NCBI GenBank assembly: GCA_963576725.1
Contig: OY755252.1
Location: forward strand, 54,690,431-54,754,430
DNA: 64,000 nucleotides
Direction of reading: 5' to 3'
DNA from: Azorinus chamasolen
Lineage: Eukaryota; Mollusca; Bivalvia; Cardiida; Solecurtidae
Part shown: in pieces, positions 55,043-64,000 of the stretch
Layout: the number at the start of each line of letters is the position of its first letter
Position numbering within the stretch: the first letter of the stretch is position 1
The notes under the pieces: model-generated
Database searches by the model: none
Told to the model about the DNA's origin: nothing
The model's input: the letters and a program-made list of their open reading frames with translations, nothing else
Program-made: the position numbers and the translations under genes

Positions 55043-55410
55043 ATATATAAGGGTTACATGGTTCTATTTATACGCTACAAAACTGTGAAAAGCAGAAACG
55101 ACTTATGAACGTACATACATAATATGCAAATTATACAGACCCACTTTTCATGAAATCTCCAAGCATAAAATGAATAGATTTATAAATAGTGTTCAAAAAT
55201 TTGAATAATGTCAGTTGACAGCGCTACATAATTAACATCGTCCTGATAAGTTTTGTGGATACGTGGTAGGCTTCCTGTGCTAAGGGTCAATGGTTCAAAT
55301 CTCATTGAAATGTATTTTGTTTGGTTATTATTTTTCCCTCAGTGTGAGAAATCGAATTTAAAAATGTTATCTTACTGCATGAGAAATATTACTTTTCTAT
55401 ATAATGAAAT
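55043..55410. other. No recognisable gene
   Basis: AT-rich; short frames only. Confidence 0.4.
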
Positions 55411-56172
55411 CACCTCTCCTGTTTTGTCTTGTGTCATGTTTCTATGTGATTTTTCTCTAGAGGACAGAAGGAGAAAGCATAAACTAGTATTCATCTACAA
55501 AATGATTCACCAGAATACCTATCATTACTTGTTCCCCCTCTTGTAGGTTCAGAGACCGATTATCCATTAAGAAATCGAAACAACCTTCAAACTATGCATG
55601 CCAGAACAAAGTTATACTCCGATTCCTTTCTACCATCGGCTGTCAGAGAATGGAACTCGCTCCCACTGGAAGTCAGAAATTCAAGCTCAACTTCATGTTT
55701 CAAAGCAGAACTCAGTCAGAGTAAGAATCTCACACCTCCATACTTCTTTACAGGTAACAGGAACGCACATATACTTCATACACGTCTTAGGACAAATTGT
55801 AGCTCTCTTAATCTTCCGCTCTTCCAAAAGAGTATTGTAGATTCTCCTTTATGCCTATGTGGTGATATTGAAAGCATTGAACACTTTCTTCTAATGCCAA
55901 ATTTACCAAATCCCACGCACTCGTCTTCTGAAAACTGTCAGACAAATATGTCCTGTAACAGTGAAGCTTCTCCTAAATGGAGACTTATCACTAGACTTAG
56001 AAAGTAACTCCATTATTTTTCAAGCGGTGCAAACCTTTATATTGGAATCAAAGCGGTTCAGCTAAGTGCCTTGGGCGGGAATCCCTGCGGGCTCCCCATT
56101 CCCTCGTTGTCCCCTTCTCACATCCATATGACCACCTCTCCTGTTTTGTCTTGTGTCATGTTTCTATGTCAT
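55411..56172 (+). pseudogene. 5'-truncated LINE reverse transcriptase 3' end
   Basis: Two frames in succession carry the C-terminal signature of jockey/CR1-like LINE polyproteins: RRRKHKLVFIYKMIH, then ARTKLYSDSFLPSAVREWNS and the Cys/His segment CLCGDIESIEHFLL. The frame changes near 55545-55560. The fragment is framed by about 40-bp direct repeats (CACCTCTCCTGTTTTGTCTT onward) at 55411-55452 and 56133-56174. Confidence 0.82.
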
Positions 56173-58370
56173 TTTAAGCTTGATAGTTTTGAATGAAAAA
56201 AAGATGTGTAATCACGTGCTTATAGTTGAATGAATAATCTCATTGCAATATTTGTTTGTCAACACGAAATGTAATTTCAACAAATGTCCACCGTTGTATT
56301 GGCAGTATGTGTGGGGAGAGGATCTATATAAGCAGTTTTGCTTTCGATCCAATCCTTTTTGTACCCATGATGATCTTGCTGAATTATGAATTTAGTGAAA
56401 TAAAATATGTTTAAACTAATGATGGAGATATAAAGCAAATGGACTTGTCGGTGTCTTTGGGACAGTACTGATGATATTTTTGTAGAAACGTTAAATGTCG
56501 ATCTGGGTTTGCAAATGCCGGTCCATTCGTTTCCCGCAATCAAAGGGGTAAACTCCGAGCTGTTTCAATATTCAATTTCTTTAAATTGTTTTAAATTATT
56601 GAGAAGTTACAAACCGGATGAAATAGGGGCAGATAACGTCTCAAGTGATCATATCTCGAAATACTGGAAAAGGGTTAATCCATGATTGCCCAGAGTTTCC
56701 ATAAAATTGACACAAACAAACCTCAGACCCAGACACGGTTCCTGAGGGAGTTGTCATATCAGGGGTTGCACTATTCGCTTCCCAATTTATTTTCCAAAGG
56801 TCATTTTGACACAATATATATTGCAGAATACCCTCAAAATGATAATTGGATTGGTTCGTAATAGTTACATGTATTAGACGGCTCCTGTAGGAACCTTCTG
56901 AACAGGGTCTTCTCTGTTTGCATATGAATATAGTTCTGCAATTTCTGCTATGGCTAAAAATCCCTATGTCTTGGTGTCTTTATTTCTTTCAGGAATATTT
57001 ATGGAGTCAAGTGTTAACGTATAATATTATTATTTGTTACTGCAAAAATATGAATATTTAATTTTCAGAAGATCAGTGCATATCCAGATTCCGGAAGAGC
57101 CCTCTGGTCAGGGACTGCACTCTATGCCGTCAAAACACGTATACACTTTCATATTGAATGGACTCTATTGCTAGATACTGATGAACCAATGATGTCAGCA
57201 TTCGAAGCGTTGGTGCCTTTACATGGCGGAGAATGTGAATACGGAGAAATGAGATTCAATACATAACAAGTAAACAGTGTAAACGGTGAAACTCTGCTTA
57301 TTTACACATATATATGAGGGTTACCGTGACGTATGCACGTATTATCAGGGTTTAATCAGTTACCTCGTGATTATTTATATCAGGAATATGGCATCGTGAA
57401 TATATGTTATCCGAATTTTTGTGATGGTATATGAACATAAAATCGCAGAAACCCTAGAATTATACCTATATAATTCCATCAGCAAACAGAGCAGAAGGGT
57501 CGACTGATTTAGGTCTGCTTTGCTTTTACAGGCGCGAAAAGGCATGTCCCAAGATTTAAACTGAGCACCGGGGTTTACTTGTCTTTGATATGCTAATTCG
57601 GATTAAGTAAGGGGTCGTATGCAGAAGTATATGAAGCGAGTTGGTTTTGATTCAGTTTTTATAAATATTAATACGTAAAGACAATTCGATGCAGAACGAA
57701 TTACATGTTTCCAAAGTCTTGTGATTTTTAATGAATATTCAAACCATTAAAAGTTCCTTTTTGTGATTATTACCTCAAATTTCAACTTTTCATGGCTTTT
57801 TGACACCTTCAATCTGCAATTTCATACCTTTAACTGCCAAAAGTAAAATTATTTTCGTATATAAAGCACCTATATAAAGTGGGATTTCAAATGACATACT
57901 GTCAATCCAGACGCTTTTGTTCAAACTGGTGTCTTTATACAACAGAAGTCCGACTTCAGGTCGTCAGAATCTGAGTTAAATGCCCTTTTTGCCTAGACTT
58001 CACGTATATCCTTTGCAAACAGAGAAGACCCGGGTAAGAAGGCCCATAGAGGAGCCCTCTTATCAGGATCTGCACTGTTTGTCATGTTACACTTCCGTTT
58101 GGAAAAGTCCCTAAATATTCGCCATAAGCTCATTTTAGTTTGAATTTTGGAATAGTCCATTTGGAAATTCGACGTTGTAATGGTTAGGTAGACCAAAGGA
58201 ACATAATCTGTCAGATTTTTTCATGTGTACCATTGCAGAACATGATAGAATTGTTGGAGGTGCATGAAATATCCACATAACCTAAACGTAAAACACATAA
58301 AAACACATTTGTGGACTACTATAAAATATATCGAACATCAATGTCCGGTACTATTTCTGGGGTAGAACGA
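56173..58370. repeat. Mostly unassigned, with eroded A MITEs
   Basis: A relics at 56680-56800, 56870-57020, 57340-57560 and 58010-58085 (AACAGAGAAGACCCGGG ... AGGATCTGCACTG). No gene could be supported. Confidence 0.5.
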
Positions 58371-58378
58371 AATTTCAA

Positions 58379-58510
58379 ATGCAGAAATTCGATTCCATTG
58401 CGACATTATTATGTTTCCTGGTGTATGTTATCAATGGCCATGCGACGTTGTTGCTACGATCTGGTTTGAAAGAAATATCCAAGGGGGTACACTCAAAAGC
58501 CCTCGCCCAT
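58379..58510 (+). other. Possible signal-peptide-coding first exon (weak)
   Basis: An ATG frame starts MQKFDSIATLLCFLVYVING, hydrophobic enough for a signal peptide. A GGGGTACACT donor-like site follows near 58487. No partner exon or family was recognised, so this is only a candidate. Confidence 0.15.
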
Positions 58511-58519
58511 CAAAACCCC

Positions 58520-58542
58520 TCACCCCCCCCCCCCCCCCCCCT
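58520..58542. repeat. C homopolymer run
   Basis: About 18 consecutive C residues, likely length-variable. Confidence 0.9.
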
Positions 58543-58619
58543 CTGGAAAGAAATGATAATACAGGTATAATAGTTTTAATGTTAACAACTTAAAAAGTAA
58601 GTATGAAAGCATACTACAC

Positions 58620-59045
58620 ACTTGTGTTGTTCCGATAATCGATTATAATCGATGATTGATCGAAAAAGTATTTTCGATTTACTATCGACAGTAATTTTGC
58701 CATAATCGATTACTGACTGTATAATCTGTACAGCAGCATCAGTAATTTTCATGAGCGTTTTAATGGGAATATAACTGTATGGAGTATTTTACCTTTATAA
58801 TAAGCCTCTACCAAGCTGTATCCTGTGACCATTCATTAAAATCGTCTCTTCGAGATGGTTCTAATAAATGGTCACAGCATACTGTTTGGTTGACACAAAA
58901 GCTTAGTTAGGTATTAGCTTGTTACACCAAGCTTTACATGCACAGAATCTCTGAACGTATTTTCGATTAATTTTCGATTTTTAATCGATAATAAATGTTC
59001 GATTCAATTCGATAATCGATTATGATTTTGGTCCGATTCTCCATC
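58620..59045. mobile_element. ATCGAT-rich TIR element with a C-type palindrome core
   Basis: TGTTCCGATAATCGATTATA at the left and CGATAATCGATTATGATTTT at the right are inverted. In the middle, 58800-58900 holds a diverged C-type palindrome (CCTGTGACCATTCATTAAAA / ATGGTCACAGCATAC). Confidence 0.6.
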
Positions 59046-59071
59046 CCTACATACATACATACATACATACA

Positions 59072-59107
<36 letters not shown>

Positions 59108-59180
59108 ACATAAAGAGAAAAAACAGAGAGAGACCGATACGGATATACAAAGAGAGAGACGGCGAGACAGACAGACAGAG
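59046..59180. repeat. CATA, CA and GA simple repeats
   Basis: (CATA)n then (CA)n to about 59104, then GA/GACA-rich sequence. Confidence 0.92.
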
Positions 59181-59522
59181 ATATGTAGTAAAGAGTGAGA
59201 TGTAACAACCTCATGATAATTGAAGCTCTAGTAGATATACTGTTTACAATGGGTCAAAAGGCATTTCTATCAGTTAAAGGCACTTCTGTGAAAATAATTT
59301 TACTGTCAGGGTCTACACTGTTTGTATAACGTCTCATTTGTTAAATTAATCAAATTGTTAGGATCATTCTTATAAATATGCTCTGATTTGGCTGAGAAAT
59401 GCAAACTCTGGGTATACAAATAGTTGTTACAATTCTTGGATTCTCAGACTAATAAACACTGGAGATCTTTAGGTTAAAGTTCCTGATGGTCAAAGATTCA
59501 CTCTGCTCAGAACGTACGCTAC
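59181..59522. other. No recognisable gene
   Basis: Nothing recognised beyond a possible A relic at 59295-59325. Confidence 0.4.
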
Positions 59523-59524
59523 TT

Positions 59525-59777
59525 AATTAACCCTTTCACTGTTCAATATTCATGTAAGAAATAATTATATCATGAATATTAATTAGATTATTTTTATAAT
59601 GACACATGAACACAGGACATTTTGGCTCAGACAGAAACTGTAGTATCGGATCTATTATATTTCATACGCAAACAAGGCAGATCGTGATCAGACGTCTCCT
59701 TAATTTAGGAGCCGCGTCTTATCTGGGTCTATTCTGTTTGCAAATGCGTAAAAAGGGGTTTAGAAGGAAAAGGTTAA
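59525..59777 (-). repeat. A2 MITE
   Basis: TTAACCCTTTCACTGTTCAA to GAAGGAAAAGGTTAA; core 59668-59742 with a widened loop. Confidence 0.85.
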
Positions 59778-59949
59778 ATCGGTATAACAATGGGGCAGCA
59801 TAAAACTTTTGATGTGCAAATCACATGTATTTGCTCCCATGTTGTATTTGATTAACGGTTTGAAATTTTAACTAAAATCTTTGACAGTCGATCGCATGTG
59901 CTGTGGCAATCATGACGAAACGTGTATTGAAGTGTGAATATTACTTTGC

Positions 59950-60310
59950 TTTACGGTAGAATCTGTCTTAAGCGAAAATTCGTTCATTGAACATAGGAGT
60001 CTTAACAAGCAGGGTCCATGCTTATAAAGCTTTTAGTTGAGTCTGAGTTTCGTTCTCAAGCTTTTGATTGGTCAGATTTGAGTTCTCAAGCTTTTGATTG
60101 GTCAGATTTGAGCCAGAGGCTCAAATCTGACCAATCAAAAGCTTGAGAACGTACTCAGACTCAACTAAAAGTTTTATAAGCAGGGACCCAGATGATTGCT
60201 TAATGCAGGATAAAAGTGATACAAAAAGCTCCTATAGGAGCTTTCTATATCACTTTTGTCCTGCATTAAGCCACCAGTACCACCTGTTTTAGAAATCCAG
60301 ATTTAGGCTT
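59950..60310. repeat. D MITE containing the G palindrome, copy 2
   Basis: D ends at about 59953 (GGTAGAATCTGTCTTAAGCG) and 60300. The G palindrome at 60008-60190 (AGCTTTTGATTGGTCAGATT and its complement) lies in its left half. D hairpin 60197-60275 is centred on CTCCTATAGGAG. Confidence 0.75.
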
Positions 60311-60317
60311 CTTCTTA

Positions 60318-60572
60318 ACCCTTTTCCTTATAAGCGCATTTTCGCGCATATGCAAACAGAGTAGACCCAGATCAGCCGGTTCCTATAGTAGCCGTCTGAT
60401 CAGGGTCTGTTCTGTTTGCTTATGGTGTAATTTATATCTGATTCTACAGCTTCTGCCTGAGCCAAAATGTCCTGTGTTCATATGCCATTATAAAAAAGAA
60501 TCTTATTCATATTCATTTCGTCATTATTTCTTACATGAATATGCAACAGGGAAGGGTTTAATGGCCGCCTTT
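60318..60572 (+). repeat. A2 MITE
   Basis: TTAACCCTTTTCCTTATAAG to AACAGGGAAGGGTTTAA; core 60351-60421. Confidence 0.85.
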
Positions 60573-61000
60573 ATAGGTTCTACTGTATACAGTAACCCAG
60601 TTTCAGATTTATAACAGATTTATATCAATATGGATATTTAAAAACAAGCATTTTATCATCATCAGATATGATTTGACACCGGTTCTGTTCTAACCACAAG
60701 TTTGTTGGTTATATAAGCACTATATAACTCTCATGGCCTGGAAGCTAGCTCTTTGGTGACGTCTGATCTGGGTCTACTCTGTTTGCAAAGGCGAGAAAAT
60801 TCATGTATACACATGTCATGTGAATGCCATTGTGATTTGTAAGTTGTATTTACTTATCCAGTACAAAAAGCTTCCCGGACATAATGGCGAGATTCTGGCT
60901 TTTCAACAATAGAATTAAGACATTTCCGGGTCTAAAGTTAAATCACTCCGTGTTCTTTCATGTTTCCGGTATATTTTCGCTGTAAAAAAATAAACCAAAT
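60573..61000. other. Partly non-repetitive stretch
   Basis: A half-hairpin of A type lies at 60753-60795. On the minus strand around 60880, CGCCATTATGTCCGGGAAGC starts a 10-codon frame followed by a GTAAAT donor-like site. It could be a first exon, but no partner was found. Confidence 0.25.
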
Positions 61001-61244
61001 TGAATTGTTCTAAAATGTATCACTATACACATGATACATGTATCTAAAACCATATGTGACAGCTAAATGCAGGTCGAAAGTAATGTTGAAAGCTCCTACA
61101 GGAGCATTTAGCATTATTTTAGACCTGCATATTAAGCTGTGGACTTGAGAAATTGTTCAGATTAGAAATCGGATGACTCGAACCTCTGTTATCTCGAAGT
61201 AATTTGAATGGTCCCTTAAAATTCGAGATATCGAAGTACAACTG
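61000..61244. mobile_element. D2 MITE
   Basis: CAGCTAAATGCAGGTCGAAA / GACCTGCATATTAAGCTG palindrome and right end TATCGAAGTACAACTG followed by TA. Left end decayed. Confidence 0.75.
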
Positions 61245-61297
61245 TAATAACAGTTACAGCAGGGTAAGAGATAATGGAAGGTTCGTTTCGCGTCAAA

Positions 61298-61384
<87 letters not shown>

Positions 61385-61390
61385 GCTCTT
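61298..61390. repeat. (CT)n microsatellite
   Basis: Almost pure CT of about 85 bases. Confidence 0.95.
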
Positions 61391-61449
61391 CCAGTGAAAC
61401 CAGCTAATTGATTTATTCCGTACTTTGATTGTGTATTTTTTTACTCTGT

Positions 61450-62175
61450 TACATGTTTAACTCTTTATTCCATGAAATATTAGTAATTGTATTATTATAA
61501 TGGCACTATGACAGTTTTTGACAATGCCAGATCTATAAAGTCGGATAGATCAATGAATTGTTGATCTATGTAATTAATTTATAAACATATAGAGCTAGGC
61601 TGGCGGACCCTTGAAGACAGACGAGCAGACTCCAGACTCGTGATGTTTTACAAAATTGTCCACGGCCTGGTTGCCCTCCCAGCACCCTCATATCTCCAGC
61701 ATCCTATCAGACTGACACGCCACATGCATCCTCTCTCATTTCGACAAATACACACATCAGCAAACTATTACAAATTCTCCTTTTTTTCGGCAACCATCAT
61801 ACTTTGGAATAGCTTGCCATCCCACATTGCCCTTCTACCTGATCTGGATCAGTTTAAGCAGGCAGTCAGTGGTGTAAGACAGGTCGGCTAAGAGCAGAAA
61901 GCAGTGTTTTTATCTTGTTTTAAACTGTCAATAATTCTTCTTGCTAATCAATAACAAGACTTTTTAAACTGTAAATCATCCTGTTCTATATTACTTTTAC
62001 TTTTTCTTTCATTAATCTGCTCTGACGCGCAGCTGCACATAATACTCAATATGAGGGTGCTGCAGTATAAATAGATAGATAGATAGATAGAGCAGATCCT
62101 GATCAGCCGTCTAATCTGGACCTACTATGTTTGCAAGGGTGCCTTTATTTAAAGGTGTATCTATTTCTGTTTCGA
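61450..62175 (-). repeat. A2 MITE split by a LINE fragment
   Basis: The left part 61456-61590 (TTTAACTCTTTATTCCATGA) and the right part from 62088 (GAGCAGATCCTGATCAGCCG ... TTTGCAAGGGTGCC) are contiguous in other A2 copies. Confidence 0.75.
61592..62092 (+). pseudogene. LINE 3' end with (TAGA)n tail
   Basis: Frame 61640-61891 encodes FYKIVHGLVALPAPSYL, RQIHTSANYYKFSFF and LWNSLPSHIA, the C terminus of a CR1/jockey-like reverse transcriptase; the upstream RRADSRLV belongs to the same motif. It ends in a TAGA tetranucleotide tail at 62070-62092. The short repeat ATAGAGC borders both sides. It is 5'-truncated. Confidence 0.85.
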
Positions 62176-63160
62176 AAGGGATTAAAATATCAAATGCGGC
62201 ATATTATATTTCACTTCTGTATGGACTCAAAAGTGGCCGGACTTCCTGATTGTATTTTGCCGACATGGCTGAAGAATTATACATGTACGTCACCAATCCA
62301 TTTCCGGTTCGATTACCAAAACAATATTTTCTGAAAAATAGCACACAAACGCTGAATGAATTCCAAAATTGTTTATTGAAAGTGGTTAATTAAATATTGA
62401 CTGCCATATAAATTCGAACTGTATAAGTGGACTGAATTTGTCAAAGGAAGGAAGTTTTCACGTGTGTCACAGATCTAAATTTAGCCACCCAATGGATGAA
62501 ATTTATGACGTCAAGACAGCTGTTTGTTGTGATCTAAGAAAAAGACTAAGCCATGAACAAAGAATAATATCTATCAAGGCCTCAACGTGTGTCTCATCTT
62601 GGTATGTACTTTTCTCACATACCTCTCGCATTTTGATTTTTCAATATTCGATCTTTTCTTTACAGATACAGGGGATACAGCTCATATTTATGAACATTTT
62701 CTTTTGTTTATATCAAAATGTCAAGTGTACATTCTAACTGTGATATCCAGAGGAACAGATATGGTTTATAGGTAAATTGACCAGTAAATGAGTTCAAATT
62801 GAGTAATGTTGAATGATTAGAAGCTTAGCTTAGACCTAAATGTCATAAATTTTGTCCAGCCAGAACATATTTGTTATTGAATGGACATTTATAAGACAAT
62901 AAAACTTACATTGTACAATGTATGGTTAAGTTAATAATTGATGTGGTGATAGGTCTGTTGATAAAATATGACTTGGAATTAGGCCCTTTACGAACCTTTG
63001 GTCCTTGTGCTACTCAGATGTTACAGAATCCCTTATTTTCATTGAGTTAACAAATTGAAATTATAATTAAATAATTATATTTGGCAAATTTCTATAGATT
63101 ATCACTTCAGTAGTCTCATTAATGACCCGTAAGACAGCATGCTAATTTTGTGACAGGTGC
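62176..63160. other. Non-repetitive stretch with weak exon-like pieces
   Basis: 62264 (plus) has an ATG in good context (CCGACATGGCTGAAGAATTA) opening a 42-codon frame. 62667-62770 has a pyrimidine-rich acceptor (TTTTCTTTACAG), an open frame DTGDTAHIYEHFLLFISKC and a GTAAAT donor. I recognise no family and could not join them in one frame with certainty. Confidence 0.2.
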
Positions 63161-63430
63161 CGTCTCTGGGATAGCGTTAAAACCGAAAGTAGCTCGATAT
63201 CACCATTTAGAGTACACAGATGTGAACTATCACTTCAATAGCTTAATTGTTCCTCAGATTTATCATTTATCAGATATGTTGTAAAAGTACTTTACTTAAT
63301 ACAATGATCTCTGTATTAGGATCAAACAGGTTTATATTCATCATGCATTTGATTATTTGATCTGGTGCTGGTGAACATCATGGGAGTCTGGCCATGACAA
63401 AAGGTACATTTTAGATTTGTGTGTTAAACT
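63161..63430. repeat. Copy of the repeat that flanks the mariner, then unassigned
   Basis: 63163-63205 (AAAACCGAAAGTAGCTCGAT) matches 7391-7440, without a mariner insertion. The rest is unassigned. Confidence 0.6.
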
Positions 63431-63832
63431 TCACACAATATAAATACCCTTCAGCATCTTTGCAAAGATATTAGACCCAGATCAAACAACCCATATGAGC
63501 CGTCTCATCAGGGTCTTCTCTGTTTGCTTAAATGAACTAATAAAGATCCAATTTTACAGTTTCTTTATATTCATAGAGTAAAGAGTTTAGGCACACTGTA
63601 GACCCTGACCAGCTGCCACTAATGAGAGTCAACCATCTTCTACAAAATCTTATTAAGTTGGTCATTTAACACATTTGCCAGGCCTACCATTGGAAAATCC
63701 ATGAAAACCTTTGCAATGTAACATGGTGTTTTCTCAGGGCCCCAACTGATTCCTGCAGGAACTGTCTGATATGGGTCTGCTCTCTTTGCAAAGGCATGAA
63801 AAGGTGTTTATTTATAAGGGAAAGGGTTAATA
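63431..63832. repeat. Two A MITE relics
   Basis: A2 plus-type at 63440-63595 (AGATATTAGACCCAGATCAA). Minus-type end at 63745-63832, terminating AAGGGAAAGGGTTAA. Confidence 0.65.
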
Positions 63833-63899
63833 ACATGCTAACATTCACTGCAACTTTAGACAAATTTAGATGCAGGTAAGGAAAACTTGTATGCTAGAA

Positions 63900-64000
63900 A
63901 GGCTTCAGAATACTTATTTCTCCACCAAACCGTATTTTGTGACAACTCTTTAGAATCGTCTCAAAGAGACGATTCTACAGAGTGGTCACAGCATAGGGTT
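63900..64000. repeat. C palindrome cut by the window end
   Basis: TTCTCCACCAAACCGTATTT / GAGTGGTCACAGCATAGGGT around TCTCAAAGAGA; the element continues past 64000. Confidence 0.85.

Noticed and set aside
55253..55546. Separate host gene upstream of the LINE fragment
   Set aside because: The frame ends in LINE sequence (RRRKHKLVFIYKM), and its upstream part has no recognisable domain.

Overview
The window looks like nuclear DNA of a mollusc, most likely a bivalve. It has large introns, very many short inverted-repeat transposons (MITEs), a mariner element, LINE 3' ends of a type common in molluscs, the repeat ending in GGTGAGCTAAAAA that is widespread in bivalves, and long CT, GT and minisatellite arrays. 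The assignment is an inference from repeat style and one animal gene; no species marker was seen.

One protein gene is complete and well supported: prolyl endopeptidase (PREP), minus strand, ATG at 53127 and stop at 16670. I assembled 19 exons by hand from GT-AG boundaries and conserved protein sequence. They join without a frame error into 710 residues, the length of the mammalian enzyme, with Ser554, Asp641 and His680 at the classical positions. The 18 introns are filled almost wholly with transposon copies.

Layout. 1-2958: a tandem duplication of a CT-rich array, an AT-rich spacer and an intron-containing tRNA-Lys(UUU) gene; a third copy of the tRNA lies at 6751-6844. 2959-7449: relics of MITEs and a GGGCGG-rich block. 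7450-8791: a full-length mariner with a broken transposase. 8797-10020: a minisatellite. 10021-16600: MITEs and a composite repeat. 16670-53127: PREP. 53172-54206: a Mutator-like element only 44 bases upstream of the PREP start codon. 54207-64000: LINE fragments, MITEs, simple repeats and at most weak hints of further exons.

The dominant repeat system is a set of 200-270 bp elements that begin TTAACCC and end GGGTTAA, apparently duplicating TTAA as piggyBac-type elements do. Each carries a near-perfect central palindrome. Different palindromes (here A, B and, less clearly, F) sit between related termini, and four palindrome types (A, B, D, E) share the centre CTCCTATAGGAG even when the arms and termini are unrelated. 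Copies nest in one another, chain by sharing one TTAA, and occur in both orientations within the PREP introns. This modular hairpin system is the most interesting pattern in the window.
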